32,653 bases of DNA from Bacteroidaceae bacterium (GTDB lineage Bacteria > Bacteroidota > Bacteroidia > Bacteroidales > Bacteroidaceae): positions 1-32,653 of the forward strand of contig JAFZYE010000031.1 in NCBI GenBank assembly GCA_017616445.1, written 5' to 3'. The first letter of the stretch is position 1; every line of letters starts with the position of its first letter. The position numbers were made by a program, and so were the translations under genes. Below the pieces are notes generated by a model, which was not told the origin of the DNA, did no database searches, and saw nothing but the letters and a program-made list of their open reading frames with translations. Below are positions 1 to 8,158 of this stretch, piece by piece.

Positions 1-579
1 GCTGGCGAGGATCTCAACAAGGACTACGTCATGCTGATGAACGACCCCAGCCGCCCATATAATAAGGTATATGAAATCGACTACGACCGCCACGTCTATG
101 ACGGACACAACTGGCTCTACGTCAACATTCCCATCGAGGAGTTGGAGAGCATCGCCATCGCCTCGCTGAAGGACAGCTGCCAGATGTATTTCAGTTGCGA
201 TGTAAATAAGTTCCTCGACCGCAGTACAGGCATTGCCGACCTCCAGAACTTCGACTACGGAAGCCTCCTCGGCACCACCTTCGGCATGAATAAGAAGCAG
301 CGCATCGAGACCTTCGACAGCGGCAGCACACACGCTATGACCCTGATGGCAGTTGACCTCGACGGCGACGGCAAACCCATCAAGTGGAAAGTGGAGAACA
401 GCTGGGGGAGGGAGAGCGGCATGAGCGGCTACATCATGATGACCGACGAATGGTTCCGCGAATATATGTTCCGCGTGGTGGCGAACCGCCGTTACTGTCC
501 AGCCTCCGTGCTCGACATGCTGAAGCAAAAACCCGTAAGGCTGCCCGCATGGGACCCAATGTTTCAGGAAGAGGATTGA
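1..579 (+). CDS. pepC: Aminopeptidase C / bleomycin hydrolase-like C1B peptidase, 3' part
   Basis: The reading frame is open from base 1, so the gene starts upstream and only about the last 192 residues are present. The fragment contains STHAMTLMAVD and VENSWG, which match the catalytic His and Asn regions of papain-fold C1B peptidases (PepC/bleomycin hydrolase). The catalytic Cys would lie in the missing N-terminal part. Such enzymes are usually cytosolic hexamers that trim peptides from the N-terminus. The two peptide transporters directly downstream on the same strand fit a peptide uptake and degradation role. The family is clear; the exact specificity is not. Confidence 0.9.
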   Translation, partial: AGEDLNKDYVMLMNDPSRPYNKVYEIDYDRHVYDGHNWLYVNIPIEELESIAIASLKDSCQMYFSCDVNKFLDRSTGIADLQNFDYGSLLGTTFGMNKKQRIETFDSGSTHAMTLMAVDLDGDGKPIKWKVENSWGRESGMSGYIMMTDEWFREYMFRVVANRRYCPASVLDMLKQKPVRLPAWDPMFQEED

Positions 580-604
580 CCCCCTAACCCCCTTTAGGGG
601 GAAT
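577..604 (-). repeat. Palindromic CCCCCTAAAGGGGG element, intergenic copy
   Basis: Read on the minus strand this is TTCCCCCTAAAGGGGG followed by TTAGGGGGTCA. It begins in the stop codon of the peptidase gene and lies upstream of the first POT gene. It is nearly identical to the copy inside the MBL gene at 24559-24585. Related copies lie at 2893-2923, 7575-7603 and 32277-32310. Confidence 0.75.
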
Positions 605-660
605 AAATCCCCATTTGCGAGGAGGATTAAATAGTAAATCGTCAAATAGTAAATTAATTT

Positions 661-2211
661 ATGTTTCAAGGACAACCCAAAGGACTGTTTGCACTTGCAT
701 TAGCAAACACAGGCGAGCGTTTCGGCTACTACACCATGCTTGCCATCTTCACACTCTTCATGCAGGCCAAGTTCGGCTGGGACGAATCCATCGCAGGTAA
801 CGTCTATGCCATCTTCCTTGCTGTAGTTTATTTCTCACCACTCTTCGGAGGTATGATAGCCGATAAGATCGGATATGGTAAGTGTGTCACCATCGGTATG
901 ATTATCATGTTCCTCGGCTATCTGGGACTTGCAGTTCCGACAGGAGCTGACAACGTAGGTATGTACACGATGTTCGGAGGTCTGGCACTCGTTTCAATCG
1001 GTACAGGTCTGTTCAAGGGAAACCTTCAGGTACTTGTAGGTAATCTCTTCGACGACCCGAAATACTCAGACAAGCGTGATGCTGCATTCAGCCTCTTCTA
1101 CATGGCTATCAATATCGGTGCGATGTTCGCACCTGCTATGGCCAGCTACATCACCAACCAATATCTGGCACAATACAACATGGTATATGATGCTGCAAAC
1201 CAAGATCCTGCCTATCTGGAAGTGCTCTATGGAGCTTACGGACTGTGCTTCGGTGTAGCTTGTGGTTCACTCATCCTCTCTGCACTCATCTACTTCCTGT
1301 TCCGTGGTTGGTTCAAGCATGCAGATGTGACTGCTAAGCAGGCAAAGGCAACTGCTGCACCAATAGAGGAACTGACTCCAAAGCAGACCAAGGACCGCAT
1401 CATCGCCCTCTTGCTTGTCTTTGCAGTTGTCATCTTCTTCTGGATGGCATTCCATCAGAACGGTTCTGCACTCACCTTCTTTGCAAAGAAATATACCAAC
1501 CTGAGTGTCAGCGGAGGTTTGCGTATCGGCTTCAGCATCTTCAGTTTGGCTCTGCTCGCAGTAGCTGTGTACACAGGTTTCGGTACCTTCCAGTCGAAGA
1601 CCATGCAGAATCGTGTCATCTGTGGTGTGCTCACACTTGCTTGTGTAGGTGGTGCTATCGCACTCTTCATGGGCATGAGTGACCCATACAACGCACAGCC
1701 ATCTGACTTCCAGCAGTTCAACCCATTCTTCGTGGTTGCCCTCACTCCGTTCAGCATGGCGTTCTTCGGAGCGTTAGCCAACAAGGGTAAGGAAGTAAGT
1801 GCGCCTGCACGTATCGCATGGGGTATGTTGGTGGCAGCTCTCGGATTCGGAGTCATCACATTGGCATCTACCGACCTCATCTCACCAAAGGATCTGGGTG
1901 ACCAGACCCAAAGCATCCTTTCGCCATCTTGGCTCATCTCTACATACTTCACGCTCACACTCGCTGAGTTGCTCCTCTCACCAATGGGTATCTCATTCGT
2001 ATCGAAGGTAGCACCTCCAAAGTACAAGGGTATGATGATGGGTGGATGGTTCGTAGCAACCGCTATCGGTAACTACCTCAGTTCTATCCCATCGATGTTG
2101 TGGAACAAGATTCCATTGATGGCAAACTGGGGCATCCTCATCGGACTCTGCGTCATCAGTGCCATCGTCATGTTCGCACTGCTGAAGAAACTCAAGAAGA
2201 TGACGGCATGA
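661..2211 (+). CDS. POT-family proton-dependent oligopeptide transporter, first copy
   Basis: A 516-residue polytopic membrane protein of the POT/PTR (MFS) family, which imports di- and tripeptides with protons. The N-terminus carries the family hallmark NTGERFGYYTM, corresponding to the ExxERFxYY proton-coupling motif of TM1. TM4-5 carries GTGLFKGNLQVLVG and SLFYMAINIGAM, typical of the PTR2 signature. It ends with a basic cytoplasmic tail. A purine tract (GAGGAGGAT) lies about 40 bases upstream, too far to be a normal ribosome site. The stop codon overlaps the start of a second POT gene, and a C1B aminopeptidase lies upstream, so the three probably act together in peptide use. Substrate preference cannot be read from the sequence. 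Confidence 0.92.
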   Translation: MFQGQPKGLFALALANTGERFGYYTMLAIFTLFMQAKFGWDESIAGNVYAIFLAVVYFSPLFGGMIADKIGYGKCVTIGMIIMFLGYLGLAVPTGADNVGMYTMFGGLALVSIGTGLFKGNLQVLVGNLFDDPKYSDKRDAAFSLFYMAINIGAMFAPAMASYITNQYLAQYNMVYDAANQDPAYLEVLYGAYGLCFGVACGSLILSALIYFLFRGWFKHADVTAKQAKATAAPIEELTPKQTKDRIIALLLVFAVVIFFWMAFHQNGSALTFFAKKYTNLSVSGGLRIGFSIFSLALLAVAVYTGFGTFQSKTMQNRVICGVLTLACVGGAIALFMGMSDPYNAQPSDFQQFNPFFVVALTPFSMAFFGALANKGKEVSAPARIAWGMLVAALGFGVITLASTDLISPKDLGDQTQSILSPSWLISTYFTLTLAELLLSPMGISFVSKVAPPKYKGMMMGGWFVATAIGNYLSSIPSMLWNKIPLMANWGILIGLCVISAIVMFALLKKLKKMTA

Positions 2212-3599
2212 GTTCTCACCCTAAAGGTCTATACCTGTTATTCGTAACAGAGATGTCAGAGCGTTTCTCATACTACGGTATGAGAGCGCTCTTGACGCTT
2301 TATATGGTGGCAGCCCTGTTCACCATGACCCGTGCCTCAGAGGTTTACGGCACTTTCACCAGTCTCGTCTACCTCACCCCTCTCATCGGAGGTTACATTG
2401 CCGACCGCTATTGGGGTAACAGGCGTAGCATCCTGACGGGAGGCATCTGTATGGCCATCGGACAGTTCCTGATGTTCCTCAGTGCCTGCTTCATCCAGCC
2501 AAGCATACAGGTCGAAGGTGGGGCCATCGATCCCTCTGTAGATAACACCCTCGCCCTTTGGCTCATGGTATCAGGCCTTGGGATGCTGGTCATCGGAAAC
2601 GGACTGTTCAAGCCCAACATCGCCACGATGGTAGGCGACCTCTACCCGCAGGACGACCGTCGCAAGGATGCAGCATTCACCATCTTCTATATGGGTGTGA
2701 ATATCGGAGCTTTACTTGCCCCACTCGTCTGCGGACTCTTCGAAGGCAGCTTCCAAGACCCAGGACGCTTCCGTTGGGGATTCCTCATCGCTTGCATCGT
2801 CATCTCTCTGTCGATGATCATCTTCTGGACATTCAAGAACCGATTCCTTGTCACCCCTGACGGACGCCAAATCGGCCTAGCAAAACCCAAAGCTTCCCCT
2901 ATAGAGGGGGGACGGGAGGAGGGTCTTCTCACCCGCTCCGACTATATCCACATGTTGGTCATCGTGATTCTGGCTGTCTTCGTCATCTTCTTCTGGGCAG
3001 CATACGAACAGGCAGGCAGTTCACTCACCTATTTTGCTGATAAGCAGACCGACAAGACCTTCTTCGGATGGGAAATGCCTACCTCGTGGTTCCAAACCTT
3101 CCCAGCCTTCTTCTGCGTGGCACTTGCACCGGTCATGAACTGGATGTGGCAGAAGATGGGACGATTCGAACCCCATTCCATTCAGAAACTCGCTATCGGA
3201 CTCGCGCTCCTATCCTTGGCATATCTCGTCATAGCCTTCGGCGTGAAAGATGTGGAGCCAGGCATCAAGGTCAGCATCCTGTGGATTATCAGCCTCTATT
3301 TCATCCAAGTACTCGGCGAACTGTCCCTCTCCCCTATCGGCCTCAGTCTTGTCAGCCGTCTTTCACCCAAGAAATTTGCATCCCTCATGATGGGCATCTG
3401 GTATCTATCGACCTCCGTCAGCAATTTTGCTGCAGGCAAACTCGCAACCCTCTATCCCGAAGAAGGCCAAACCAAATACTTGCTCGGCATCCCTATTACC
3501 GACCTCCACGACTTCTTCCTCATCTTCGTCGTCATGTCCGCAGTCGCATCCATCATTCTCTTCTGCCTCTGTCCCCTGCTGAAGAAGATGATGAAGTAA
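2208..3599 (+). CDS. POT-family proton-dependent oligopeptide transporter, second copy
   Basis: A 463-residue POT/PTR transporter starting MSSHPKGLYLLF. The ATG at 2208 overlaps the previous stop as ATGA, which favours translational coupling. The open frame extends upstream to 2100, but that stretch lies within the preceding transporter and is not POT-like. TM1 carries TEMSERFSYYGMR, the ExxERFxYY motif, and later GNGLFKPNIATMVG and TIFYMGVNIGAL match the PTR2 signature. In the loop between the N- and C-terminal helical bundles (about residues 229-239) is an unusual SPIEGGREEG stretch encoded by the palindromic repeat at 2893-2923. The two copies are diverged paralogues, so they may differ in substrate range. 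Confidence 0.92.
   Translation: MSSHPKGLYLLFVTEMSERFSYYGMRALLTLYMVAALFTMTRASEVYGTFTSLVYLTPLIGGYIADRYWGNRRSILTGGICMAIGQFLMFLSACFIQPSIQVEGGAIDPSVDNTLALWLMVSGLGMLVIGNGLFKPNIATMVGDLYPQDDRRKDAAFTIFYMGVNIGALLAPLVCGLFEGSFQDPGRFRWGFLIACIVISLSMIIFWTFKNRFLVTPDGRQIGLAKPKASPIEGGREEGLLTRSDYIHMLVIVILAVFVIFFWAAYEQAGSSLTYFADKQTDKTFFGWEMPTSWFQTFPAFFCVALAPVMNWMWQKMGRFEPHSIQKLAIGLALLSLAYLVIAFGVKDVEPGIKVSILWIISLYFIQVLGELSLSPIGLSLVSRLSPKKFASLMMGIWYLSTSVSNFAAGKLATLYPEEGQTKYLLGIPITDLHDFFLIFVVMSAVASIILFCLCPLLKKMMK
2893..2923 (+). repeat. Palindromic element inserted in frame in the second POT gene
   Basis: The stretch TTCCCCTATAGAGGGGGGA followed by CGGGAGGAGGG matches the element at 577-604 (minus strand), 7575-7603 (minus strand) and 24559-24585. 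It is read in frame as S-P-I-E-G-G-R-E-E-G in a hydrophilic loop, where extra residues should be tolerated. Confidence 0.65.
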
Positions 3600-3630
3600 T
3601 GTACCCAATAACGAATTAAAACTAATTGAA

Positions 3631-5106
3631 ATGAACAAACTATTGACAATCATTATCGTCTTTGCCCTCTCCCTGACAGAGACCAACGCACAAGAATGGC
3701 AGAGCGTCGCCCTGTCAAACAGCATCACCCATCCGCAACCTATGACAGGTCTCGTACTATGGCCTGAAGAAGCGGAAAACCGTTTTGATACCTATGGTCA
3801 AAGCATCCAACTGGAATTCGCCTATTGCCTGCCCTGTAAGGTAGTAACAGGATGTGCTGACGATGGTACCATACAGTATAACTGGACATGGTTCGAAAAC
3901 ATTCTGTCGGACGTAGCATCACGTGGTCACCAGTTGATAGCACGCTTCCGCTACGAATATCCCTCTGGCACAGATGTCGATGGTCAAAAGGGTACCACAG
4001 CTGTCCCCGAGTACATCAAAAGCCGAAAGGACTACCATGAGACCTACGCCAAGAATCCAAATAACGACGGCCCCACGTACTATGCTGATTGGAGTTGCAA
4101 GGAACTGCAGCGCTTCACCCTGCAGTTTTATTCAGACTTTGCCCAACAATATGCTAACGACCCTCGTCTGGCCTTCCTCGAAGTGGGCTTTGGCCACTGG
4201 TCGGAATACCACATCTACGGTACAAAGTTAGAGTTTGGCATAAACTTCCCCACCAAGGATTTCCAGAAGGAGTTCTTCCTGCACATGAGCAATGTGATGA
4301 CGCAGATTCCCTGGCTGGTTTCTATTGATGCAGCTGACGACGAGTATTCTCCCATACTATTTGACAACGAACTGATGGCACTGAGTTTCGGACTCTTCGA
4401 CGACTCTTTCATGCACAAAGACCATGAGATAGGGAGCAGTGACGGCTACAACGAAGAGTGCTGGAATGCTATTGGAAAGCTTACCCGCTGGCAGCAGGGT
4501 GTCTGTGGAGGCGAAATCAGCTACTACTCGGCCAAGGACCAGAAGGACTTCCTTAACCCTTCTGGTATGTATGGCCACACATGGGAAGAGCAGGCAGCCA
4601 AATACCACATCACCTTTATGATTGCCAACGATGCTCCCCGTGGCAGCTACGGAACTGCTGCACGTTTCCGCGAGGCATCGATGGCCTCAGGCTATCGCAT
4701 GGTCGTTAAGCAATGTCTCACGAATGGTAGTACAACGCGTCTGCTGGTGACAAACGAAGGTATCGCCCCACTCTATCGCGATGCCTATTTCGCCATTGGT
4801 GACGTGCGTTCTACAGAGAGTCTGAAGGGCTTGATTCCTGGCACGGAGAAGTGGGTGGAGATTGCTGCTCCCGCAGATGCTACAAAATTACATATTGTCA
4901 GCGACTGCATCCTTGAGCAACAGGAAATAGAGTTCGAGGCAAATACAGAGGGAATCTCAACAGGCATCAGTCAGACGAGTGTTTCTGCAGAGACATCAGC
5001 AGAACCATCCTACTACAATCTGGCTGGCCAGCGGCTAGCAAAGCCCCAGAAAGGAATCGTTATTCAGCGACAGAACGAACAAAGCCACTACATGACAATC
5101 AAGTAG
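3631..5106 (+). CDS. Secreted DUF4832-like protein with Prevotella-type C-terminal tail
   Basis: A 491-residue protein. The N-terminus (MNKLLTIIIVFALSLTETNAQ) is a signal peptide with a likely cleavage after NAQ. The middle resembles the DUF4832/DUF4874 type of TIM-barrel-like domain: an Arg-rich strand (IARFRYEYP), then LAFLEVGFGHWSEYHIYG, a likely active-site-type region with a Glu. The C-terminus ends YYNLAGQRLAKPQKGIVIQ, a tail common on exported Prevotella proteins and similar to type IX-type sorting tails. Function is unknown, and a glycoside-hydrolase-like role is only suggested by the barrel motifs. It lies 31 bases after the second POT gene and may be read from the same transcript. 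Confidence 0.7.
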   Translation: MNKLLTIIIVFALSLTETNAQEWQSVALSNSITHPQPMTGLVLWPEEAENRFDTYGQSIQLEFAYCLPCKVVTGCADDGTIQYNWTWFENILSDVASRGHQLIARFRYEYPSGTDVDGQKGTTAVPEYIKSRKDYHETYAKNPNNDGPTYYADWSCKELQRFTLQFYSDFAQQYANDPRLAFLEVGFGHWSEYHIYGTKLEFGINFPTKDFQKEFFLHMSNVMTQIPWLVSIDAADDEYSPILFDNELMALSFGLFDDSFMHKDHEIGSSDGYNEECWNAIGKLTRWQQGVCGGEISYYSAKDQKDFLNPSGMYGHTWEEQAAKYHITFMIANDAPRGSYGTAARFREASMASGYRMVVKQCLTNGSTTRLLVTNEGIAPLYRDAYFAIGDVRSTESLKGLIPGTEKWVEIAAPADATKLHIVSDCILEQQEIEFEANTEGISTGISQTSVSAETSAEPSYYNLAGQRLAKPQKGIVIQRQNEQSHYMTIK

Positions 5107-5148
5107 AGTTTGTTGAAGGAAAGAAAAAAAACTCCCCTATTCACCTTT

Positions 5149-5206
5149 GAAAAGTGTAACTTTTTCCTTTGAAATGTTAAAAATACAAGGAAAGTTGCAC
5201 TTTTTC
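5149..5206. repeat. Long inverted repeat upstream of promoter
   Basis: Arms 5149-5171 and 5186-5206 pair almost throughout (left GAAAAGTGTAACTTT..., right the complement with GTTGCACTTTTTC), with a 14-base AT-rich loop. It ends 10 bases before the -33 element of the next promoter. It could terminate the upstream transcript or be a regulator binding site. The run after the stem is TTTTTCATAA, so termination is possible but not clear-cut. Confidence 0.6.
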
Positions 5207-5215
5207 ATAAAATAA

Positions 5216-5247
5216 TTTGGTTTATAAAATAAACTTGTTTAACTTTG
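5216..5247 (+). promoter_or_regulatory. Bacteroidetes-type promoter, TTTG-N20-TAACTTTG
   Basis: TTTG at 5216-5219 and TAACTTTG at 5240-5247 are separated by 20 bases, matching the Bacteroides housekeeping sigma consensus. The start codon is at 5381, so the leader is about 125 bases. That leader contains a TCTGC-GAAAA-GCAGA hairpin (5325-5339) and a short AAGTT/AACTT stem, so post-transcriptional control is possible. Confidence 0.8.
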
Positions 5248-5380
5248 CGGCGTGATTCGAAGCACATCGTACCTAAACTGTCCTTTCTGCAGGAGGATAG
5301 CGGCGGCACAAAAGAGAGTTCAAGTCTGCGAAAAGCAGATGTATTAAACCAAGTTTCAACTTAAAAACCAAAACAAAACA

Positions 5381-6079
5381 ATGGAAGAAACAAAAAATAT
5401 GACTGCCGAGCGCAGTTTGGAAATCATCACTCAGCAAATCGCACAAAGTCGCCGTTCTGTCTCGAAAGTGACAGGGCAGTCGCTCTTTATCTCTGGTATC
5501 TGCACGATGTGTACAGCTGTCATCATCGCTATCATCAACTATATTTTGATAAATAACGCAATTGTCGGACTAGGCCACCTGCTTTGGCTGGTACTCCCAA
5601 TCGTCATTTGGATTTTCTCGCGTAAATATAATAAGGATCGCGCACACGCACCCGTAGATATTGTCGGGTCATTAGTTGCTAAGACATGGTCGACGTTCGC
5701 ATGGTTCGTTATCGGCTTCTTTATCATTGCCCTCATCTGGGGATTTGTAGCAGCCCGATTTCTGCCACTCGAATCATATGCTGCCACACAAATCAAGGTT
5801 ACCCCTGTCATCGTGCTGCTGATGGGAATGGCCATCACCATCACAGGTCACATTCTGAAACAGCGTTGGTTGGTCATCTTCGGCATCGCAGCAGGTTTGG
5901 GTTGCTTCGTCTGGGAACACTTCGGCATGGGACAGACAATTGTGCTGCTGCTCTCAGACCAGCCACATCTTTCCCTACGTGCAGCCGCTGCTGCCACGAT
6001 GCTGCCTTGCCTCACCATCTTCGTATTCGCACTCGTTGGCCTGATGCTCCCAGGGCTGATGCTTAAAAAACAGAAATAG
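5381..6079 (+). CDS. Polytopic inner-membrane protein of unknown function
   Basis: A 232-residue protein with a soluble N-terminal segment (about 30 residues, MEETKNMTAERSLEIITQQI) followed by roughly six hydrophobic helices and a short KKQK tail. I do not recognise enzymatic or transport motifs. It is preceded by a strong promoter with a long leader and followed after three bases by a small winged-helix regulator. Pairs of a membrane protein and such a regulator are common in Bacteroidetes, which suggests the regulator controls or senses through this protein. The role is otherwise unknown. Confidence 0.75.
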   Translation: MEETKNMTAERSLEIITQQIAQSRRSVSKVTGQSLFISGICTMCTAVIIAIINYILINNAIVGLGHLLWLVLPIVIWIFSRKYNKDRAHAPVDIVGSLVAKTWSTFAWFVIGFFIIALIWGFVAARFLPLESYAATQIKVTPVIVLLMGMAITITGHILKQRWLVIFGIAAGLGCFVWEHFGMGQTIVLLLSDQPHLSLRAAAAATMLPCLTIFVFALVGLMLPGLMLKKQK

Positions 6080-6082
6080 CCT

Positions 6083-6370
6083 ATGTTTCCTACGTTAGAT
6101 CCCCTACTCCACTCTGAGTTGCGACTGGCCGTAATGTCGTTGCTGGTCAGTACGGAAGAGGCCGAGTTCCCGTATATCAAGGAGCAGACGGAAGCGACGG
6201 CAGGCAACTTGAGTGTGCAGATTGACAAGCTGTCGGCAGCGGGTTACATCGAGGTGGAGAAGACCTTCAAGGGTAAGAAACCTTGCACCATCTGCCGCAT
6301 CACCCCTACTGGCTTGAAAGCCTTCGAGGAATACGTCGAGGCCTTGAAAAGCTATTTGAATGCCCACTAA
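6083..6370 (+). CDS. Small winged-helix transcriptional regulator (MarR/HTH_34-like)
   Basis: A 95-residue single-domain protein. The order is a helix (LHSELRLAVMSLL), an HTH-like region (YIKEQTEATAGNLSVQIDKLSAAGYIEVEKTF), then a beta-wing (KKPCTICRITPTGLKAFEEYVEAL). NLSVQIDKLSAAGYI is the typical recognition helix and turn of the winged-helix DNA-binding class that regulates an adjacent membrane protein. The start lies three bases after the membrane-protein stop, so the two are one operon. Autoregulation at 5149-5247 is plausible but unproven. Confidence 0.85.
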   Translation: MFPTLDPLLHSELRLAVMSLLVSTEEAEFPYIKEQTEATAGNLSVQIDKLSAAGYIEVEKTFKGKKPCTICRITPTGLKAFEEYVEALKSYLNAH

Positions 6371-6373
6371 CAT

Positions 6374-6420
6374 CCCCCTTCGGTTCCCCTGTTATCGGGG
6401 GACAGGAATCCGAATAGGGG
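6374..6420. repeat. GC-rich imperfect hairpin between convergent genes
   Basis: CCCCCTTCGGTTCCCCTGT pairs imperfectly with ACAGGAATCCGAATAGGGG across a short loop. The reverse strand begins TTCCCCTATTCGG, so this may be a diverged relative of the palindromic element family. It lies immediately after the winged-helix gene and upstream of a stronger terminator. Confidence 0.5.
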
Positions 6421-6432
6421 AAAATAAAGAAA

Positions 6433-6470
6433 CATCCCCTTTGCCCAGAGAACAAAGGGGATGATTTTTA
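6433..6470. terminator. Bidirectional intrinsic terminator
   Basis: CATCCCCTTTG (6433-6443) and CAAAGGGGATG (6453-6463) form a perfect 11-bp stem with a nine-base loop, followed by ATTTTTAAATT on the plus strand. On the minus strand the stem follows the pyrD stop and leads into a T-rich stretch. It serves the convergent winged-helix gene and pyrD. Confidence 0.85.
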
Positions 6471-7373
6471 AATTATTCCAATGATATCTTGTAGGGAATC
6501 ATAGTGGTGACGGTCAAGCCAATCACTGACGCCCTGTGCCACCTTCACGCTGATGGTGGGGTCAATAAAGTTTCCTGTTCCTATCTCGATTGCTGACGCA
6601 CCTGCCATAAAGAACTCGATGGCATCCTCAGCTGTCATGATGCCCCCCAACCCAACGACTGGTATCTTCACGGCTTTAGCTACCTGCCACACACAACGCA
6701 CAGCTACAGGTTTCACAGCTGGTCCGCTCAATCCTCCTGTGTTAATAGACAGACGCGGTTTGCGACGCTCGATATCAATGGCCATTCCCATCAAAGTATT
6801 GATGAGACTCACTGCATCTGCTCCTGCATCTTCTACACTACGTGCAATATCGGCAATACTCGTCACATTGGGCGAGAGCTTCACAATAAGAGTCTTATCG
6901 TACACCTCACGAACAGCTTTCACTACCTGAGAGGCACCTTCTGTAGTCACCCCAAAGGCCATACCACCCTGTTTCACATTGGGACAGGAGATATTGAGTT
7001 CAATGGCAGGAATCTTATCCAACTCGTTGATACGAGCAGCACATGCGGCATAATCCTCAGGGCTGCTGCCTGATACGTTCACAATCATGTTGGAAGGAAT
7101 ATCTTTCACTTGCGGATAGATATGTTCGCAAAAATAGTCCACTCCTTTGTTCTGCAATCCCACACAATTGAGCATACCACTTGCGGTCTCAGCCATACGC
7201 GGATAATCGTTTCCTTCACGAGGATTGAGAGTGGTTCCCTTCATGATGATACCACCTATCTGTGAGAGGTCAACCAAATCGGCGAACTCCAATCCATATC
7301 CAAATGTACCCGATGCTGTCATCACAGGATTGACCATCTGCAATCCTGCTATCGTAGTCCTTATATCTGCCAT
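6468..7373 (-). CDS. pyrD: Dihydroorotate dehydrogenase B, catalytic subunit
   Basis: A 301-residue FMN enzyme of pyrimidine synthesis that oxidises dihydroorotate to orotate. NLNISC-type sequence [14 protein letters not shown] places Cys130 as the catalytic base, and a Cys here identifies class 1 enzymes. [13 protein letters not shown] and the [27 protein letters not shown] phosphate-binding region are also present. Together with PyrK it forms the NAD-linked class 1B complex. The start overlaps the pyrK stop by 13 bases, so the two are coupled. The gene ends just before a bidirectional terminator. Confidence 0.96.
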   Translation of the reverse strand: MADIRTTIAGLQMVNPVMTASGTFGYGLEFADLVDLSQIGGIIMKGTTLNPREGNDYPRMAETASGMLNCVGLQNKGVDYFCEHIYPQVKDIPSNMIVNVSGSSPEDYAACAARINELDKIPAIELNISCPNVKQGGMAFGVTTEGASQVVKAVREVYDKTLIVKLSPNVTSIADIARSVEDAGADAVSLINTLMGMAIDIERRKPRLSINTGGLSGPAVKPVAVRCVWQVAKAVKIPVVGLGGIMTAEDAIEFFMAGASAIEIGTGNFIDPTISVKVAQGVSDWLDRHHYDSLQDIIGII

Positions 7374-8158
7374 GTCAGTTCATTTATATTAAACACAGGT
7401 CCTTCCTTACATACACACACATTGCCTTTGACGGTCTTTTCCACACAACAAAGACAGGCTCCCAGACCGCAAGCCATGAGGTTCTCCAACGACACCTCGC
7501 ACGTTACTCCGTGCTCCTTTGCCCATTTGGCAACGGCAAGCATCATGGGTTTAGGACCGCAACATGAGATGCGAGCCCCTCCTCTTGTCCCCTTGAGAGG
7601 GAAAGACGCAAACGATTCTAAGAAGGAGTGGTTGGTGACAAAACCACGCTCACCCATTGAACCATCTTCGGTAGTCACATACACCTCTCCGTACTGGCGG
7701 AAGAGGTCTAACTGTAAGAGATTGCATGCAGAACGGCCTCCTAATAATAAATAAGGTGTAGCTCCAACCTGTTTCAGTTGCTTGGCATACTCCAACAGAG
7801 GCGCGATGCCGACACCACCTCCGACCAACAACACACTTTCTCCTGCTGTTCCTTGTGTAAAACCGTTTCCCAATGGGAACAACACATTCAACATATTGCC
7901 CACCTGCAGACTGGCCAGATGACGGGTCCCTTCACCCACCACCTGAATCAACAGCCACAGTTCATTGCGTTCCTCATCCACGAAATTCACAGAGATAGGT
8001 CGACGCAGAAAAGTCTGCGGACTATTCTCCACTTTGATTTCCACAAACTGTCCAGCACGAATCTCTGGCAGCGGTTCATTGTCTGTCAGCCTCAGCAACA
8101 CATACCCATCATTCGGATGCTCAACAGACACTATCTTTAAATCTTTACATTGTTTCAT
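7361..8158 (-). CDS. pyrK: Dihydroorotate dehydrogenase B, electron-transfer subunit
   Basis: A 265-residue FAD/[2Fe-2S] protein that passes electrons from PyrD to NAD. It has an FAD-binding barrel ([15 protein letters not shown]), an NAD-binding region ([16 protein letters not shown]) and a C-terminal iron-sulphur site (C230, C235, C238 and C250 in [11 protein letters not shown]...CVCKEG). I chose the ATG at 8158 because it overlaps the upstream endonuclease stop as ATGA; a Met three codons earlier (8167) is also in frame. Residues 185-195 ([11 protein letters not shown]) come from an in-frame copy of the palindromic element and look foreign to the family. The insertion sits just before the conserved CCGPKPM motif. 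Confidence 0.95.
   Translation of the reverse strand: MKQCKDLKIVSVEHPNDGYVLLRLTDNEPLPEIRAGQFVEIKVENSPQTFLRRPISVNFVDEERNELWLLIQVVGEGTRHLASLQVGNMLNVLFPLGNGFTQGTAGESVLLVGGGVGIAPLLEYAKQLKQVGATPYLLLGGRSACNLLQLDLFRQYGEVYVTTEDGSMGERGFVTNHSFLESFASFPLKGTRGGARISCCGPKPMMLAVAKWAKEHGVTCEVSLENLMACGLGACLCCVEKTVKGNVCVCKEGPVFNINELTWQI
7575..7603 (-). repeat. Palindromic element inserted in frame in pyrK
   Basis: On the coding strand: TTTCCCTCTCAAGGGGACA followed by AGAGGAGGGGCT. It aligns with the copies at 2893-2923 and 24559-24585 in the same orientation relative to coding, and with the same codon phase (the CCT codon in register). Translated as [11 protein letters not shown]. Confidence 0.6.

Noticed and set aside
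1455-2027. 190-codon open frame on the minus strand inside the first POT gene
   Set aside because: It is the antisense shadow of a clear transporter gene and has no recognisable domain or start signal.
2100-2207. N-terminal extension of the second POT protein
   Set aside because: It is in the coding region of the first transporter, reads as charged non-membrane sequence, and the ATGA overlap at 2208 is a better start.
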